Position numbers and translations under genes: made by a program. From Haloarchaeobius sp. FL176 (lineage in GTDB: Archaea > Halobacteriota > Halobacteria > Halobacteriales > Natrialbaceae), in the NCBI RefSeq assembly GCF_024609245.1, contig NZ_JANJYH010000001.1:186001-250000 (forward strand): a stretch of DNA of 64,000 nucleotides, read 5' to 3'. Below are positions 15,541 through 23,478 of this stretch, piece after piece. The notes beneath the pieces are model-generated. The model was not told the DNA's origin. It was given only the letters and a program-made list of their open reading frames with translations, and ran no database searches. The stretch's first letter is position 1. Every line of letters starts with the position of its first letter.

Positions 15541-17440
15541 GGCCGGACACCCCCAGGTTGTAGACCAGATGGACGACGACGGCGACGCAGAACGCGCCGA
15601 GGTACGCACGCCTCGACCGCTGTGCGCCGAGCGCGGAGATGGTGGCCGTGACCGTGTGCAACAGCAACGGCAGCGCCAGCAGGCCGAGCGCGATCAGCGG
15701 GTCGATACCCCCGACGGCCGCGTCGGGGAACACGCTCTGGCCCTCCGGGAGCGTCTGGAGCTGGACCAGCTGGACGAGCAGCGTCAGCTTCTCCGCGATG
15801 AAGAACCCGACGCCGCTCGCGATACCCAGCACGACCGCCGCTCGCTTCGACCGCTCGAACCGCGCGTACTCGAAGCCGGCGTAGACGTGGACGCTCTTCG
15901 CGATCTCCTCGATGACCGCCACGGTGAGAAACAGCGCGGGGACCGAGACGGAGCGTGGGAGGATGAACACGAGTGCGATGGCGAGCAGCTCCGCGAGGAA
16001 GACGAACGGCAGCAACAGCATCGTCACGACGGCAACGGACCCGACGCTCCGTACCCGCGTCGCGATGGCGTCGAGCGCCTTCTGGTGGACCGGGCGCTGG
16101 CTGAACATGTCCTCCTCCCGGTAGGTGCCCGCACCGAGCGTGAACAGGACGAGCGCGGTGAGCAGGAACGGCACCGTCGCGAAGGTGAACTCGCCGAGCC
16201 CCACCGCCTGTCCCTGCAGGTCCATCACGACGACGGTCAGGGGCGAGATGAGCGCGATGGGCGTCACGTCGGTGAAGATGGCGGGGACGAACACGTACGA
16301 CGTGAGGAACACCGACACCGCGATGGTGACGAACGTGAGCTCCTTGAACGACCGTGCGAACATCCCGCCGACGAACGTCGAGGCGAGAAAGAGCAGTGCG
16401 ATGGGGATGACCGCGCCGACCGAGGCCAGGCCGCCGCCGATGGCCCACGCGATGCCGACCGTGACAGCGACCAGCCCGAGGAAGTACGGGAGCGTCTTCC
16501 CCGCGATGATGTCCCGCCGGGAGACGGGCGCGACGAGCAACAGCTCGCCACGGCGGTTGATGCGCTCGTTGATGATGGTGCTCCCGTACGCCTGGATGAC
16601 GAAGTTCATCGGGACGATGAACAGGAACGCGAGCACGAGCGAGCTGAACGGGAACGGCGGGCTGATGCTGCTCGGGTCGCCCGAACTGGTGCCGCTGCCG
16701 AAGCCGCCGCTGCCGCCGAGGTTCGGGGCCGAGACACCGTCGTCGCCGTCAGCGGCGGTGTCGCCCCCGCCAGCCGTTCCGTCCCCACTCGTGCCGGACC
16801 CGTCGCCGCCGTTGCTGGTGCCGCTCCCGTCGGCGTCCGTTCCGTCGGTCCCGTCGGTGTTCCCGGCTCCGGCGTCGGTTCCGCCGTCCGGCGCGAATCT
16901 CGAGCCGCCGCGTGACTCGTAGAACACGTCCACGGCGACGGGGAACGCGGCGCTCTGGTTGTCGTCCAGACGCATCTGCCCGTCGTTGTACTCGACCACC
17001 GCCGTGCGGAACTCGGCGTAGGCCGCCTGCCCCTTCCGCGTCGAACGCGGAATGATGGGGCCGCGGTCGGTGACGAGCAGGTCGATCTCGCCCCTGTTCA
17101 GCGCGGTGGCGGAGGCCTGCCCCGGGCGGGCGTCGAACTTGGCGCTCTCCTGGACGACCTCGTGGTACGGGTCGCCGGGCTCGACCCCGACGCGGTAGAT
17201 GCCGTCGTCGAGGCCGGGGCCCTGTTCGACGACGGCCGGCGCGGCGAGCCCGCCGACGACGAGCATGAGGACCGCGACGGCCGCGGTCCGCCTGTCGATG
17301 GTCCCGGCGCTCTTCTCTACCTCCCAGCGGGCGATTCGGAGGGTCTTCCGTGGGGATAGTGGGGGCCAGCCGTCGCGGAGTCGGGACGGGAGCGAGCGGA
17401 GCCGGGTGATGACTGCGGTGAGGCGCGAGCCCCGCGTCAC
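15530..17440 (-). CDS. ABC-2 permease fused to a PrsW-like intramembrane protease domain
   Basis: 636 residues from GTG 17440, overlapping the ATPase gene by 4 nt. Residues 1-440 are an ABC-2 permease: first TM helix near 50-70, an extracellular domain with a long Gly/Asp/Thr-rich linker (about 190-255), then a TM bundle with INERINRRGELLLVAPVSRR as coupling helix. From about residue 460 a second multi-helix module follows with VIEEIAKSVHVYAGFEYARF, a late HTVTATISALG and HLVYNLGV. The EExxK plus two distant His-bearing helices are the pattern of PrsW/M82 proteases. The fusion suggests processing of the exported substrate or of a partner, an inference. Confidence 0.72.
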   Translation of the reverse strand: MTRGSRLTAVITRLRSLPSRLRDGWPPLSPRKTLRIARWEVEKSAGTIDRRTAAVAVLMLVVGGLAAPAVVEQGPGLDDGIYRVGVEPGDPYHEVVQESAKFDARPGQASATALNRGEIDLLVTDRGPIIPRSTRKGQAAYAEFRTAVVEYNDGQMRLDDNQSAAFPVAVDVFYESRGGSRFAPDGGTDAGAGNTDGTDGTDADGSGTSNGGDGSGTSGDGTAGGGDTAADGDDGVSAPNLGGSGGFGSGTSSGDPSSISPPFPFSSLVLAFLFIVPMNFVIQAYGSTIINERINRRGELLLVAPVSRRDIIAGKTLPYFLGLVAVTVGIAWAIGGGLASVGAVIPIALLFLASTFVGGMFARSFKELTFVTIAVSVFLTSYVFVPAIFTDVTPIALISPLTVVVMDLQGQAVGLGEFTFATVPFLLTALVLFTLGAGTYREEDMFSQRPVHQKALDAIATRVRSVGSVAVVTMLLLPFVFLAELLAIALVFILPRSVSVPALFLTVAVIEEIAKSVHVYAGFEYARFERSKRAAVVLGIASGVGFFIAEKLTLLVQLVQLQTLPEGQSVFPDAAVGGIDPLIALGLLALPLLLHTVTATISALGAQRSRRAYLGAFCVAVVVHLVYNLGVSGLVG

Positions 17441-18357
17441 GTCTCCGCCTCCACGGTCCGGTCGCGTTCGCCTTCGCTCGCCTCCTCGGGCGTCTCGCCC
17501 GCGATGTCGAGGAAGATGTCTTCGAGGCTCGGGTCTCTGGTCTGGATGTCGACGACCGAGCCGCCGAGGGCGCCAGCCTGCGACCGGAGCGCCTCGACGG
17601 CGTCCATGTCGCCGACGACCGACTCGTAGCGTTCGTCCCCCGCGGGTTCGGCGGCGTCGAGCTCCACGTCGGTGTACACGTGGTACTCGGTCGAGCCGTG
17701 TTCGCGTCGAATCTCGTCCAGGGTGCCGCGGGCGATGATCTCGCCCTGATTCATCACGATGACCCGGTCGCAGATGCTCTCGACGTGGTAGAGGTTGTGC
17801 GCGGAGAAGACGATGGTCTTGCCCTGCTCGGCGAGCTGTTCGGTGAACTCGATGATGTAGTTGGTCGTCAGTGGGTCGAGCCCCGACGCTGGCTCGTCGT
17901 AGATGAGCACGTCCGGGTCGTTGACGAGCGACCGGGCGATGGCGACCTTCCGCTTCATCCCCTTGGACATGTCGCCGATACGGCGCTCGCGGTGTTCGAG
18001 GTCGAGCCGGTCGAGCGCCTCGGTGATGCGCTCGGCGGCCACGTCGTCGGGAACGTCGTAGAGGTCCGCGAAGAACTCGAGGTACGATATCGCCGTCATC
18101 TCCTCGTACAGCGGGGACTCCTCGGGGAGGAACCCGAGGTTACGACGCATCTCGGGGTCGTCGGCCGCCCGGCCGGCAACCGAGACCGTCCCGCTCGTCG
18201 GCTCGATGAGCCCTGCGAGCGTCTTGAGCGTCGTCGTCTTGCCGGCCCCGTTCGGCCCGACAACGCCGAAGACCTCGCCACTACCCACCGAGAACGTGCT
18301 GCCGTCGACCGCGACGAAGCCGTCGTACTCTTTGCGGAGGTCCTCGACCGTTATCAT
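17437..18357 (-). CDS. ABC transporter ATP-binding protein
   Basis: 306 residues. Walker A GPNGAGKTTT (about 34-43), Q-loop region GFLPEESPLYEEMTAISYLE, signature MSKGMKRKVAIARSLV (Ser-Lys-Gly variant of LSGGQ), Walker B VLIYDEPASGLDP, and switch His in IVFSAHNLYHVE. The C-terminal extension (about 215-306) is the regulatory tail common in NatA-type ATPases. Cytosolic engine of the exporter formed with the two permeases directly downstream; coupling by a 4-nt overlap supports one operon. Confidence 0.9.
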   Translation of the reverse strand: MITVEDLRKEYDGFVAVDGSTFSVGSGEVFGVVGPNGAGKTTTLKTLAGLIEPTSGTVSVAGRAADDPEMRRNLGFLPEESPLYEEMTAISYLEFFADLYDVPDDVAAERITEALDRLDLEHRERRIGDMSKGMKRKVAIARSLVNDPDVLIYDEPASGLDPLTTNYIIEFTEQLAEQGKTIVFSAHNLYHVESICDRVIVMNQGEIIARGTLDEIRREHGSTEYHVYTDVELDAAEPAGDERYESVVGDMDAVEALRSQAGALGGSVVDIQTRDPSLEDIFLDIAGETPEEASEGERDRTVEAET

Positions 18358-18488
18358 CCGTTGTCATCTGCCAAGGACCCGCGAGATTTGAAGATACCGG
18401 CCCCGTCTATCGTTTCCGTTGACACGAACGGGCGGCGTCCGGGGGCCTCGACGGTACGCTTATCGGGCCCCACACCGCAGTGTGAGGC

Positions 18489-18920
18489 GTGTCCGCAGGA
18501 ACGTCGGTCCAGCTCGGCTCGACCCCCGACGGCCGCCGCATCGAGGTCGCCCGCGAGGTGAGCGTCGACCACCGCCGCGCCTGGGAGCTGCTGACCGACA
18601 CGTGGCGCTGGCCCGAGTGGGGACCGACCGTCGAGGACGTGAAGGCCCCGGCCCGGTTCATCTCCGAGGGAAGCCACGGCAGCGTCAAGGTCCTCGGGGC
18701 GTTCTGGGTCCCCTACGAGGTGACGAGCTGCGACGATGGCCGGTGGACGTGGGACGTGGCGAAGCTGCCGGCGACCGGTCACCGCGTCGAGCCGGTCGAC
18801 GAGGACCGGTGCCGCGTCATCTTCGAGATTCCGCCGCTCGCGGCCGGCTACGTGCCGGTGTGTCGCCGTGCACTTTCGAAGATCGAATCTATCCTGCTCG
18901 CGGACGAACGCGCTCGCTGA
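18489..18920 (+). CDS. SRPBCC (START/polyketide-cyclase-like) family protein
   Basis: 143 residues from GTG 18489. It opens with a beta strand and VSVDHRRAWELLTDTWRWPEWGP, the usual N-terminal signature of SRPBCC lipid/ligand-binding proteins, continues through a beta sheet (HGSVKVLGAFWVPYEVTS, WTWDVAKLPATGHRVEPV) and ends with a helix (RRALSKIESILLADERAR). Such proteins bind hydrophobic ligands in a deep pocket; the ligand is unknown. The GTG start is supported by a TATA-like CTTATC about 27 nt upstream (18459-18464). Stand-alone gene. Confidence 0.7.
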   Translation: MSAGTSVQLGSTPDGRRIEVAREVSVDHRRAWELLTDTWRWPEWGPTVEDVKAPARFISEGSHGSVKVLGAFWVPYEVTSCDDGRWTWDVAKLPATGHRVEPVDEDRCRVIFEIPPLAAGYVPVCRRALSKIESILLADERAR

Positions 18921-18940
18921 CCGGTGGCGCGTGGTGCCAG

Positions 18941-19393
18941 TTACAGTAGCGGCGCGACGAGTGCCGCCGCGATGTCGCCCGTCGCGACGCTGTACTCCCA
19001 CTGCGTGCCGGCGAGGACGAGGAAGCCGAGTGCAGCGCCCAGCATGACGACGTTCTTCAGGAACGCCGTCATCTCGTTCTGCTGCTGTTCCGGGTCGTCA
19101 ACCGTCCAGAAGTCGTGCATCACCGGTGTGGTCACGACGAGGAACACCGCGATGGCACCCGCGCCGACGACCGGGTAGAACCCCAGCGCGATGGAGAGCC
19201 CCCCGAAGAGGAGCATGCCGCCGGTGAACGGGACCATCAGGTCGGGAGCCGGCACGCCCTTCATGCCGGCGTAGCCCGCCATGTCCTCGGCGTTCAGGAA
19301 GTGGTTCACGCCCATGAAGGCGACGACGCCCCCGACGAGCACCCGCGCGACGAGGAAGACGACGGCCGCAGTGCCGGTTATCTCGAGCGTCAT
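18941..19393 (-). CDS. DoxX family membrane protein
   Basis: 150 residues from ATG 19393, with four TM helices: about 9-30 (AAVVFLVARVLVGGVVAFMG), 55-76, 82-100 and 115-135. VNHFLNAEDMAGYAGMKGVP between the first two helices is the DoxX-type loop. Family members form membrane redox or quinone-linked complexes in other organisms; here the role is unknown. It is divergently transcribed from an HxlR-type regulator, an arrangement that usually means the regulator controls it. Confidence 0.78.
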   Translation of the reverse strand: MTLEITGTAAVVFLVARVLVGGVVAFMGVNHFLNAEDMAGYAGMKGVPAPDLMVPFTGGMLLFGGLSIALGFYPVVGAGAIAVFLVVTTPVMHDFWTVDDPEQQQNEMTAFLKNVVMLGAALGFLVLAGTQWEYSVATGDIAAALVAPLL

Positions 19394-19453
19394 TCCTGTG
19401 TCTCCGTGCGGTTCTGGGCGGCTCGGGTCGATACAAGTCGCGGTTCGCAATCT

Positions 19454-19470
19454 GGTATCATTACGTTACC
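19454..19470. promoter_or_regulatory. Possible HxlR operator in the doxX/hxlR divergent region
   Basis: GGTATCATTACGTTACC is an imperfect inverted repeat (GGTA / TACC outer arms). A related half-pair in reverse orientation, GTAACCAGATACC, lies at 19513-19525, just before the regulator start. CTATATATAC (19487-19496) is the regulator's TATA box between them. Placement on both sides of that TATA fits autoregulation. Confidence 0.35.
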
Positions 19471-19529
19471 TGATTCTATTCCGAACCTATATATACTTCA
19501 GGCGACAATTGAGTAACCAGATACCATCG

Positions 19530-19877
19530 ATGTCATCGGAAGCACTCGACTCGACGGAGAAAGACGGTACCGCGGAGAAGAACGCGGGCGCCTGTCCGGT
19601 CGTCGAATCGCTCGAACAGATCGGTTCGCAGTGGCGGCTCGTCGTCCTCCACGACCTCGCGGACGGCGAGAAGCGGTTCAACGAGCTGAAGCGGTCCACC
19701 GGCGCGAGCTCGCGCACCCTCTCGCGCGTCCTCGACGACCTCAGTGACCTCGGCTTCGTCGAGCGGCGCGTGGAGGCCGACGCACCCATCGCGTCCTACT
19801 ACAGCCTCACCGACAAGGGGGCGTCGCTCTGTCCCGTCTTCGACGAGATCGAGAGCTGGGCGACCGACTGGCTCTGA
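19530..19877 (+). CDS. HxlR/MarR-like winged-helix transcription regulator
   Basis: 115 residues from ATG 19530. After an acidic leader, CPVVESLEQIGSQWRLVVLH is the HxlR signature, with the N-terminal Cys often redox- or thiol-sensing. The winged helix follows (RFNELKRSTGASSRTLSRVL, the recognition helix; DLGFVERRVEADAPIASYYS, the wing) and a C-terminal dimer helix. Likely represses or activates the divergent doxX in response to electrophiles or oxidants, as HxlR proteins often do. It is followed after 1 bp by a DUF357 gene, so the two are co-transcribed. Confidence 0.85.
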   Translation: MSSEALDSTEKDGTAEKNAGACPVVESLEQIGSQWRLVVLHDLADGEKRFNELKRSTGASSRTLSRVLDDLSDLGFVERRVEADAPIASYYSLTDKGASLCPVFDEIESWATDWL

Positions 19878-19878
19878 G

Positions 19879-20163
19879 ATGGCGGCGGACCTGCAGGAGA
19901 AGACCGACCGCTACCACGACCTCCTCGCGGAGGCGCTGGAGGAGGTGAGCGTCTCCGCACCGGAGGACACGCCGATGGGCGAGGCAGCACTCGACTGTCT
20001 GGAGATGGCCGCCTCGTACCTCGACGACGGCGAGCACTTCCGCGAGAACGACGACCCCGTGAACGCGCTGGCGGCGTTCTCCTACGGCCACGCGTGGCTG
20101 GATGCGGGTGCCCGGGTCGGCCTGTTCGACGTCCCACGCGAGGGACACCTGTTCACCGTCTGA
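19879..20163 (+). CDS. DUF357 family protein
   Basis: 94 residues, all alpha-helical. DLQEKTDRYHDLLAEALEEV, then ALDCLEMAASYLDDGEHFRE, and DPVNALAAFSYGHAWLDAGARVGLF. The last segment (A-F-S-Y-G-H-A-W-L-D-A-G) is the hallmark of the archaeal DUF357 family. Function unknown; helical hairpin proteins. Its start lies 1 nt after the HxlR stop, so translation is probably coupled. Confidence 0.85.
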   Translation: MAADLQEKTDRYHDLLAEALEEVSVSAPEDTPMGEAALDCLEMAASYLDDGEHFRENDDPVNALAAFSYGHAWLDAGARVGLFDVPREGHLFTV

Positions 20164-20173
20164 AAACTCTTCC

Positions 20174-21349
20174 TCAGCCGTCCAGTTCCCCGGAGAGCAC
20201 GGCCTCGACGATTTCCGAAAGAATCGGGAGTGCCCGCTCCGCATCGCCGACGGGGATGGACTCGTCGACGGTGTGGGCCTCCGAGAGCGAGCCGGGGCCC
20301 CACACCACCGCCGGGGTTCCGTCCGCGACGAACTCCCGGGCGTCCGTCGCCGCGGCCATCCCCCAAGGGTCGTCGGGGGCGAGGTCGCCGGTGCGGTCCC
20401 GGACGAGTTCGGCGAGCGAGTGGTCCGCGGCGATGCCGGCCGAGGCGTAGTGCTGGACCGTCTCCCGGTCCGTGGCGACGCCGTCCTCGCGCTCGGCGGC
20501 GGCGAGCAGGTCGTCGACCTCCCGGTCCACGTCCGCGATGGACTCCGCCGGGAGGATGCGCCGGTCGAGCAGGAACTCGGCGCGGGCGGGAACGACGGCC
20601 ATGTTCGAGCCGGTGCCCGCCTCGAACGCGGTGACGTTCGCGTACGCCTTCCCGACGAGCGGGTCGCTGCGCTGCCGGAGCTGCGCGTCGTACTCGTCGA
20701 TGCGGTCCAGCAGCGTCCGAGCCGCGTCGATGGCGTTCGTCCCCTCGTCGGGGTTGCTCGCGTGGGTCGACTCGCCGTGGACGCCGATCCGGTAGGTGAC
20801 GACGCCCTTCGCGCTCGTCGCGACGCGGAACTCGGTCGGTTCGAGGACGACGGCGTAGTCGCCGCCGTACCCCTCGTCGATGAGGGTTCGGGTCCCGGGC
20901 AGGCCGGTCTCCTCGCCGGCGGCCGCGTGGACGACGAGCGTCCCCGACTGGTCGTCGTCGGCACGTTCGCGGTTCCTGGCCGCGACCATCGCCAGCGCCA
21001 GCCCGGTCTTCATGTCCGCGCTGCCGCGGCCCCAGAGCCGACCGTCCGCCACCACGCCGGCGAAGGGGTCGTGGGACCACTCGTCGGGGTCGTCGGCCGG
21101 CACCACGTCGGTGTGGCCGTTCAGCACGAGCGTCGGGTCGCCCGAGCCGACCGTGGCGACGGCGTTCGGGCGGTCCGTGCCCGGCGTCGGCACCAGCTCG
21201 GCGTCGACGCCGTGTTCGGTGAACCAGTCGACGACGTACTGGGCACAGAGGTGCTCGTTCCCCGGCGGGTTCTCGGAGTCGAACCGGACGAGACGGGCCG
21301 CGAGGTCGACCACGTCGTCGGGATGCTCGGCGTCGGATGCCTCGACCAT
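20174..21349 (-). CDS. M20 family metallopeptidase/deacylase (ArgE/DapE-like)
   Basis: 391 residues. Metal-site motifs of the M20 family: NGHTDVVPADD (His and the following Asp), GRGSADMKTGLAL (bridging Asp), AAGEETGLPGT (catalytic Glu-Glu), VVLEPTEF (metal Glu), and a C-terminal His in LSEAHTVDESIPV. The lid/dimerisation domain (about 175-290) is present with GVHGESTHASNPDEGTNAID. It hydrolyses an amide of an amino acid derivative (acetyl- or succinyl-amino acid, or a dipeptide). The gene lies 3 nt after a trans-sulfuration enzyme on the same strand, so an amino-acid (sulfur) metabolic context is likely. Confidence 0.88.
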   Translation of the reverse strand: MVEASDAEHPDDVVDLAARLVRFDSENPPGNEHLCAQYVVDWFTEHGVDAELVPTPGTDRPNAVATVGSGDPTLVLNGHTDVVPADDPDEWSHDPFAGVVADGRLWGRGSADMKTGLALAMVAARNRERADDDQSGTLVVHAAAGEETGLPGTRTLIDEGYGGDYAVVLEPTEFRVATSAKGVVTYRIGVHGESTHASNPDEGTNAIDAARTLLDRIDEYDAQLRQRSDPLVGKAYANVTAFEAGTGSNMAVVPARAEFLLDRRILPAESIADVDREVDDLLAAAEREDGVATDRETVQHYASAGIAADHSLAELVRDRTGDLAPDDPWGMAAATDAREFVADGTPAVVWGPGSLSEAHTVDESIPVGDAERALPILSEIVEAVLSGELDG

Positions 21350-21352
21350 GGC

Positions 21353-22513
21353 TCAGTCCAGTGCCACGTCGAGCGCCTGCGCCAGGTCCGCGACGAGGTC
21401 CTCCTGGTGCTCGATACCGACGCTCAGCCGGACCAGCCCCTCGTCGATGCCGGCCTCGGCCAGCTCATCGGGCGAGAGGTCCTGGTGGGTCATCAGCGCG
21501 GGCACCTCGACGAGGCTCTCGACGCCGCCGAGGCTCTCCGCGAGCGCGAACACCTCGAGTCCGGCGGCGAACTCGGCGACGGTCTCCCGGTCGCCGTCGA
21601 GTTCGAACGCCACCATCCCGCCGAAGTCGGCCATCTGCCGGGCGGCGACCTCGTGGTTCGGGTGCGACTCGAGTCCGGGGTAGTACACCGGGTCGACGCC
21701 GGGCTGGTCGTCGAGGAACTCGGCGACTGCCCGTGCGTTCGCGCAGTGTCGGTCCATCCGCGCCGAGAGCGTCTTCATCCCACGCAGGACGAGGAACGAG
21801 TCGAACGGCCCGAGGATGGCGCCCCGGGTGTACTGGGTGTACTCTATCTCCTCCGCAACCTCGGGGTCGTTCGTCGCGACCGCGCCGGCGAGCACGTCGG
21901 AGTGGCCACCCTGGTACTTCGTGAGCGACTCGACGACGATGTCGGCCCCGAGTTCGAGGGGGCGCTGGAGGTAGGGCGACGCGAACGTGTTGTCGTTCGC
22001 GAGCAGCGCGTCGTGCTCGTGGGCGGCCTCCGCGGCCGCCGCGATGTCGCCAACACGCAGCACTGGGTTCGTCGGCGTCTCGAAGTAGACCAGCGCGGTG
22101 TCGGGCCCGATGGCATCGGCGATGGCGTCGGCGTCGTTCACCGGGACGTGCGTCGTCTCGACGCCGTACTCGGCGTAGACGTCCGCGAGCAGGTCGTGCG
22201 TCTCAGCATAGAGGTTCTTGGCGGCGACGACGTGGTCGCCCGGGGAGAGAACTGACGCGAACACCGCATCGATGGCGGCCATCCCGCTGGCGAAGGCGTA
22301 CCCGTGACTCCCGCCCTCCAGCATGGCGAAGGACTGCTCCAGTGCGTCACGGGTCGGGGCGGACATCCGTGAGTACCGGTGCTCGCTCTGTTGCTCCGTC
22401 GGCGAGGCGTACTCGTAGGTGGCGTTCGCGTAGATCGGCGGCATCATCGCGCCGTACTGGTCGTTTCTGGTGTGTGAGTGTACCTCCCGTGTCTCGAAGT
22501 GACGCTCGTCCAT
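21353..22513 (-). CDS. PLP-dependent trans-sulfuration enzyme (cystathionine gamma-synthase/lyase-like)
   Basis: 386 residues. The Cys/Met metabolism PLP family is shown by YSRMSAPTRDALEQSFAMLE, FASGMAAIDAVFASVLSPGD (phosphate-binding loop), YFETPTNPVLRVGDIAA, NDNTFASPYLQRPLELGAD, and ESLTKYQGGHSDVLAGAV with the PLP Lys. The C-terminal SLGGVESLVEVPALMTH and GLVRLSVGIEHQEDL motifs are intact. The enzyme makes or cleaves thioether amino acids; synthase versus lyase cannot be told here. Co-directional with the M20 peptidase 3 nt downstream. Confidence 0.88.
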   Translation of the reverse strand: MDERHFETREVHSHTRNDQYGAMMPPIYANATYEYASPTEQQSEHRYSRMSAPTRDALEQSFAMLEGGSHGYAFASGMAAIDAVFASVLSPGDHVVAAKNLYAETHDLLADVYAEYGVETTHVPVNDADAIADAIGPDTALVYFETPTNPVLRVGDIAAAAEAAHEHDALLANDNTFASPYLQRPLELGADIVVESLTKYQGGHSDVLAGAVATNDPEVAEEIEYTQYTRGAILGPFDSFLVLRGMKTLSARMDRHCANARAVAEFLDDQPGVDPVYYPGLESHPNHEVAARQMADFGGMVAFELDGDRETVAEFAAGLEVFALAESLGGVESLVEVPALMTHQDLSPDELAEAGIDEGLVRLSVGIEHQEDLVADLAQALDVALD

Positions 22514-22633
22514 ACGACACCCACGACGGGTTCTGATTTATACGTGTTCCCCGGAGCATCCCCTGCCGCTGCCCGGAATACCGCCGTTCGTTGGCGATGG
22601 AATTACAAGGGGTGCCCGAGTCGAGACGTACTG

Positions 22634-22909
22634 ATGGAGGCTGTTCTCTGGTACGTGATGACCGGGACCCGCGGTGGTGAGAACCGGGTCCGAATCCTCC
22701 GTGCCATCGACGAACGGCCACGCAACGCGAACAAGCTCGCCGAGGAGCTGGATCTGGACTACAAGACGGTCAGACACCACCTCGACGTGCTGATGGAGAA
22801 CGACATCGTCGAGAACAGCGGCGACGACTACGGCGCCGTCTACCTCCCGACGGGGCAGGCACGGGACCACTGGGACACGGTCGAGCAAATCATCGAACAG
22901 GTGGACTGA
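22634..22909 (+). CDS. ArsR-like winged-helix transcription regulator
   Basis: 91 residues. GGENRVRILRAIDERPRNAN then KLAEELDLDYKTVRHHLDVL (helix-turn-helix with recognition helix) and a wing ENDIVENSGDDYGAVYLPTG. This small stand-alone wHTH type is widespread in haloarchaea. ATG 22634 follows an AATTACA TATA-like element (22602-22608) 26-32 nt upstream. The next gene, a small membrane protein, is 61 bp downstream on the same strand; this pairing suggests a shared function. Confidence 0.78.
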   Translation: MEAVLWYVMTGTRGGENRVRILRAIDERPRNANKLAEELDLDYKTVRHHLDVLMENDIVENSGDDYGAVYLPTGQARDHWDTVEQIIEQVD

Positions 22910-22970
22910 GCACTACTATGGCCGAAATTGGGAAAGAGTATTTCATGGGACTCTTCATAGGTGGAGACAG

Positions 22971-23273
22971 ATGAGCATCTGGGTGGACCTGGCGAAGGTT
23001 TCGACCGGCGTCAACGTGCTGTTGTTGCTGGTGCTGGGCTACATCTGGGGCCGCAACTACCTGCAGTTCCGTTCGAAGCACACCCTCGGACTGCTCATAT
23101 TCTCCGTCTTCCTGCTGGCGGAGAACGCGCTCGTGCTGTACTACTACCTCGTGGACCCGACGCTGTCGGTCTGGTGGCACGACCAGGTATCGCCGGTCTG
23201 GCGGGCGCAGATGATAATCAACGGGATGCAGTCGTTCGGCCTCGCTTTCCTGGTCTGGGTCAGCTGGGACTGA
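22971..23273 (+). CDS. 100-residue membrane protein with three TM helices
   Basis: TM segments at about 12-27 (TGVNVLLLLVLGYIWG), 38-60 (TLGLLIFSVFLLAENALVLYY) and 82-98 (MIINGMQSFGLAFLVWV). No catalytic motif; I do not recognise a named family, although similar small proteins beside wHTH genes are common in haloarchaea. A TATA-like GTATTTC (22938-22944) lies about 30 nt upstream, so it can be transcribed alone. It may be a membrane partner or target of the regulator just upstream. Confidence 0.65.
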   Translation: MSIWVDLAKVSTGVNVLLLLVLGYIWGRNYLQFRSKHTLGLLIFSVFLLAENALVLYYYLVDPTLSVWWHDQVSPVWRAQMIINGMQSFGLAFLVWVSWD

Positions 23274-23478
23274 TACTGCCACGATTCTCGCCGGGCTGAA
23301 ACGGGCAACTGGTTACCGGAACCCTTTATCCTGCCGTCCAGTACCACAGCTGACGCTGCCGTCCGACGGCGGTTGCGGCGATAATCGCGTTACTGCGGGC
23401 ACATGTGGAACGAAATTGGGTGAGAGGCGGGCCGCAGTTCGGAAAATCCCTTTTTAACACCTTCCCGTCGGTCTGGGT

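Noticed and set aside
23404-23424. Very short frame ATGTGGAACGAAATTGGG before the surface protein
   Set aside because: Only six codons with no start signal of its own.
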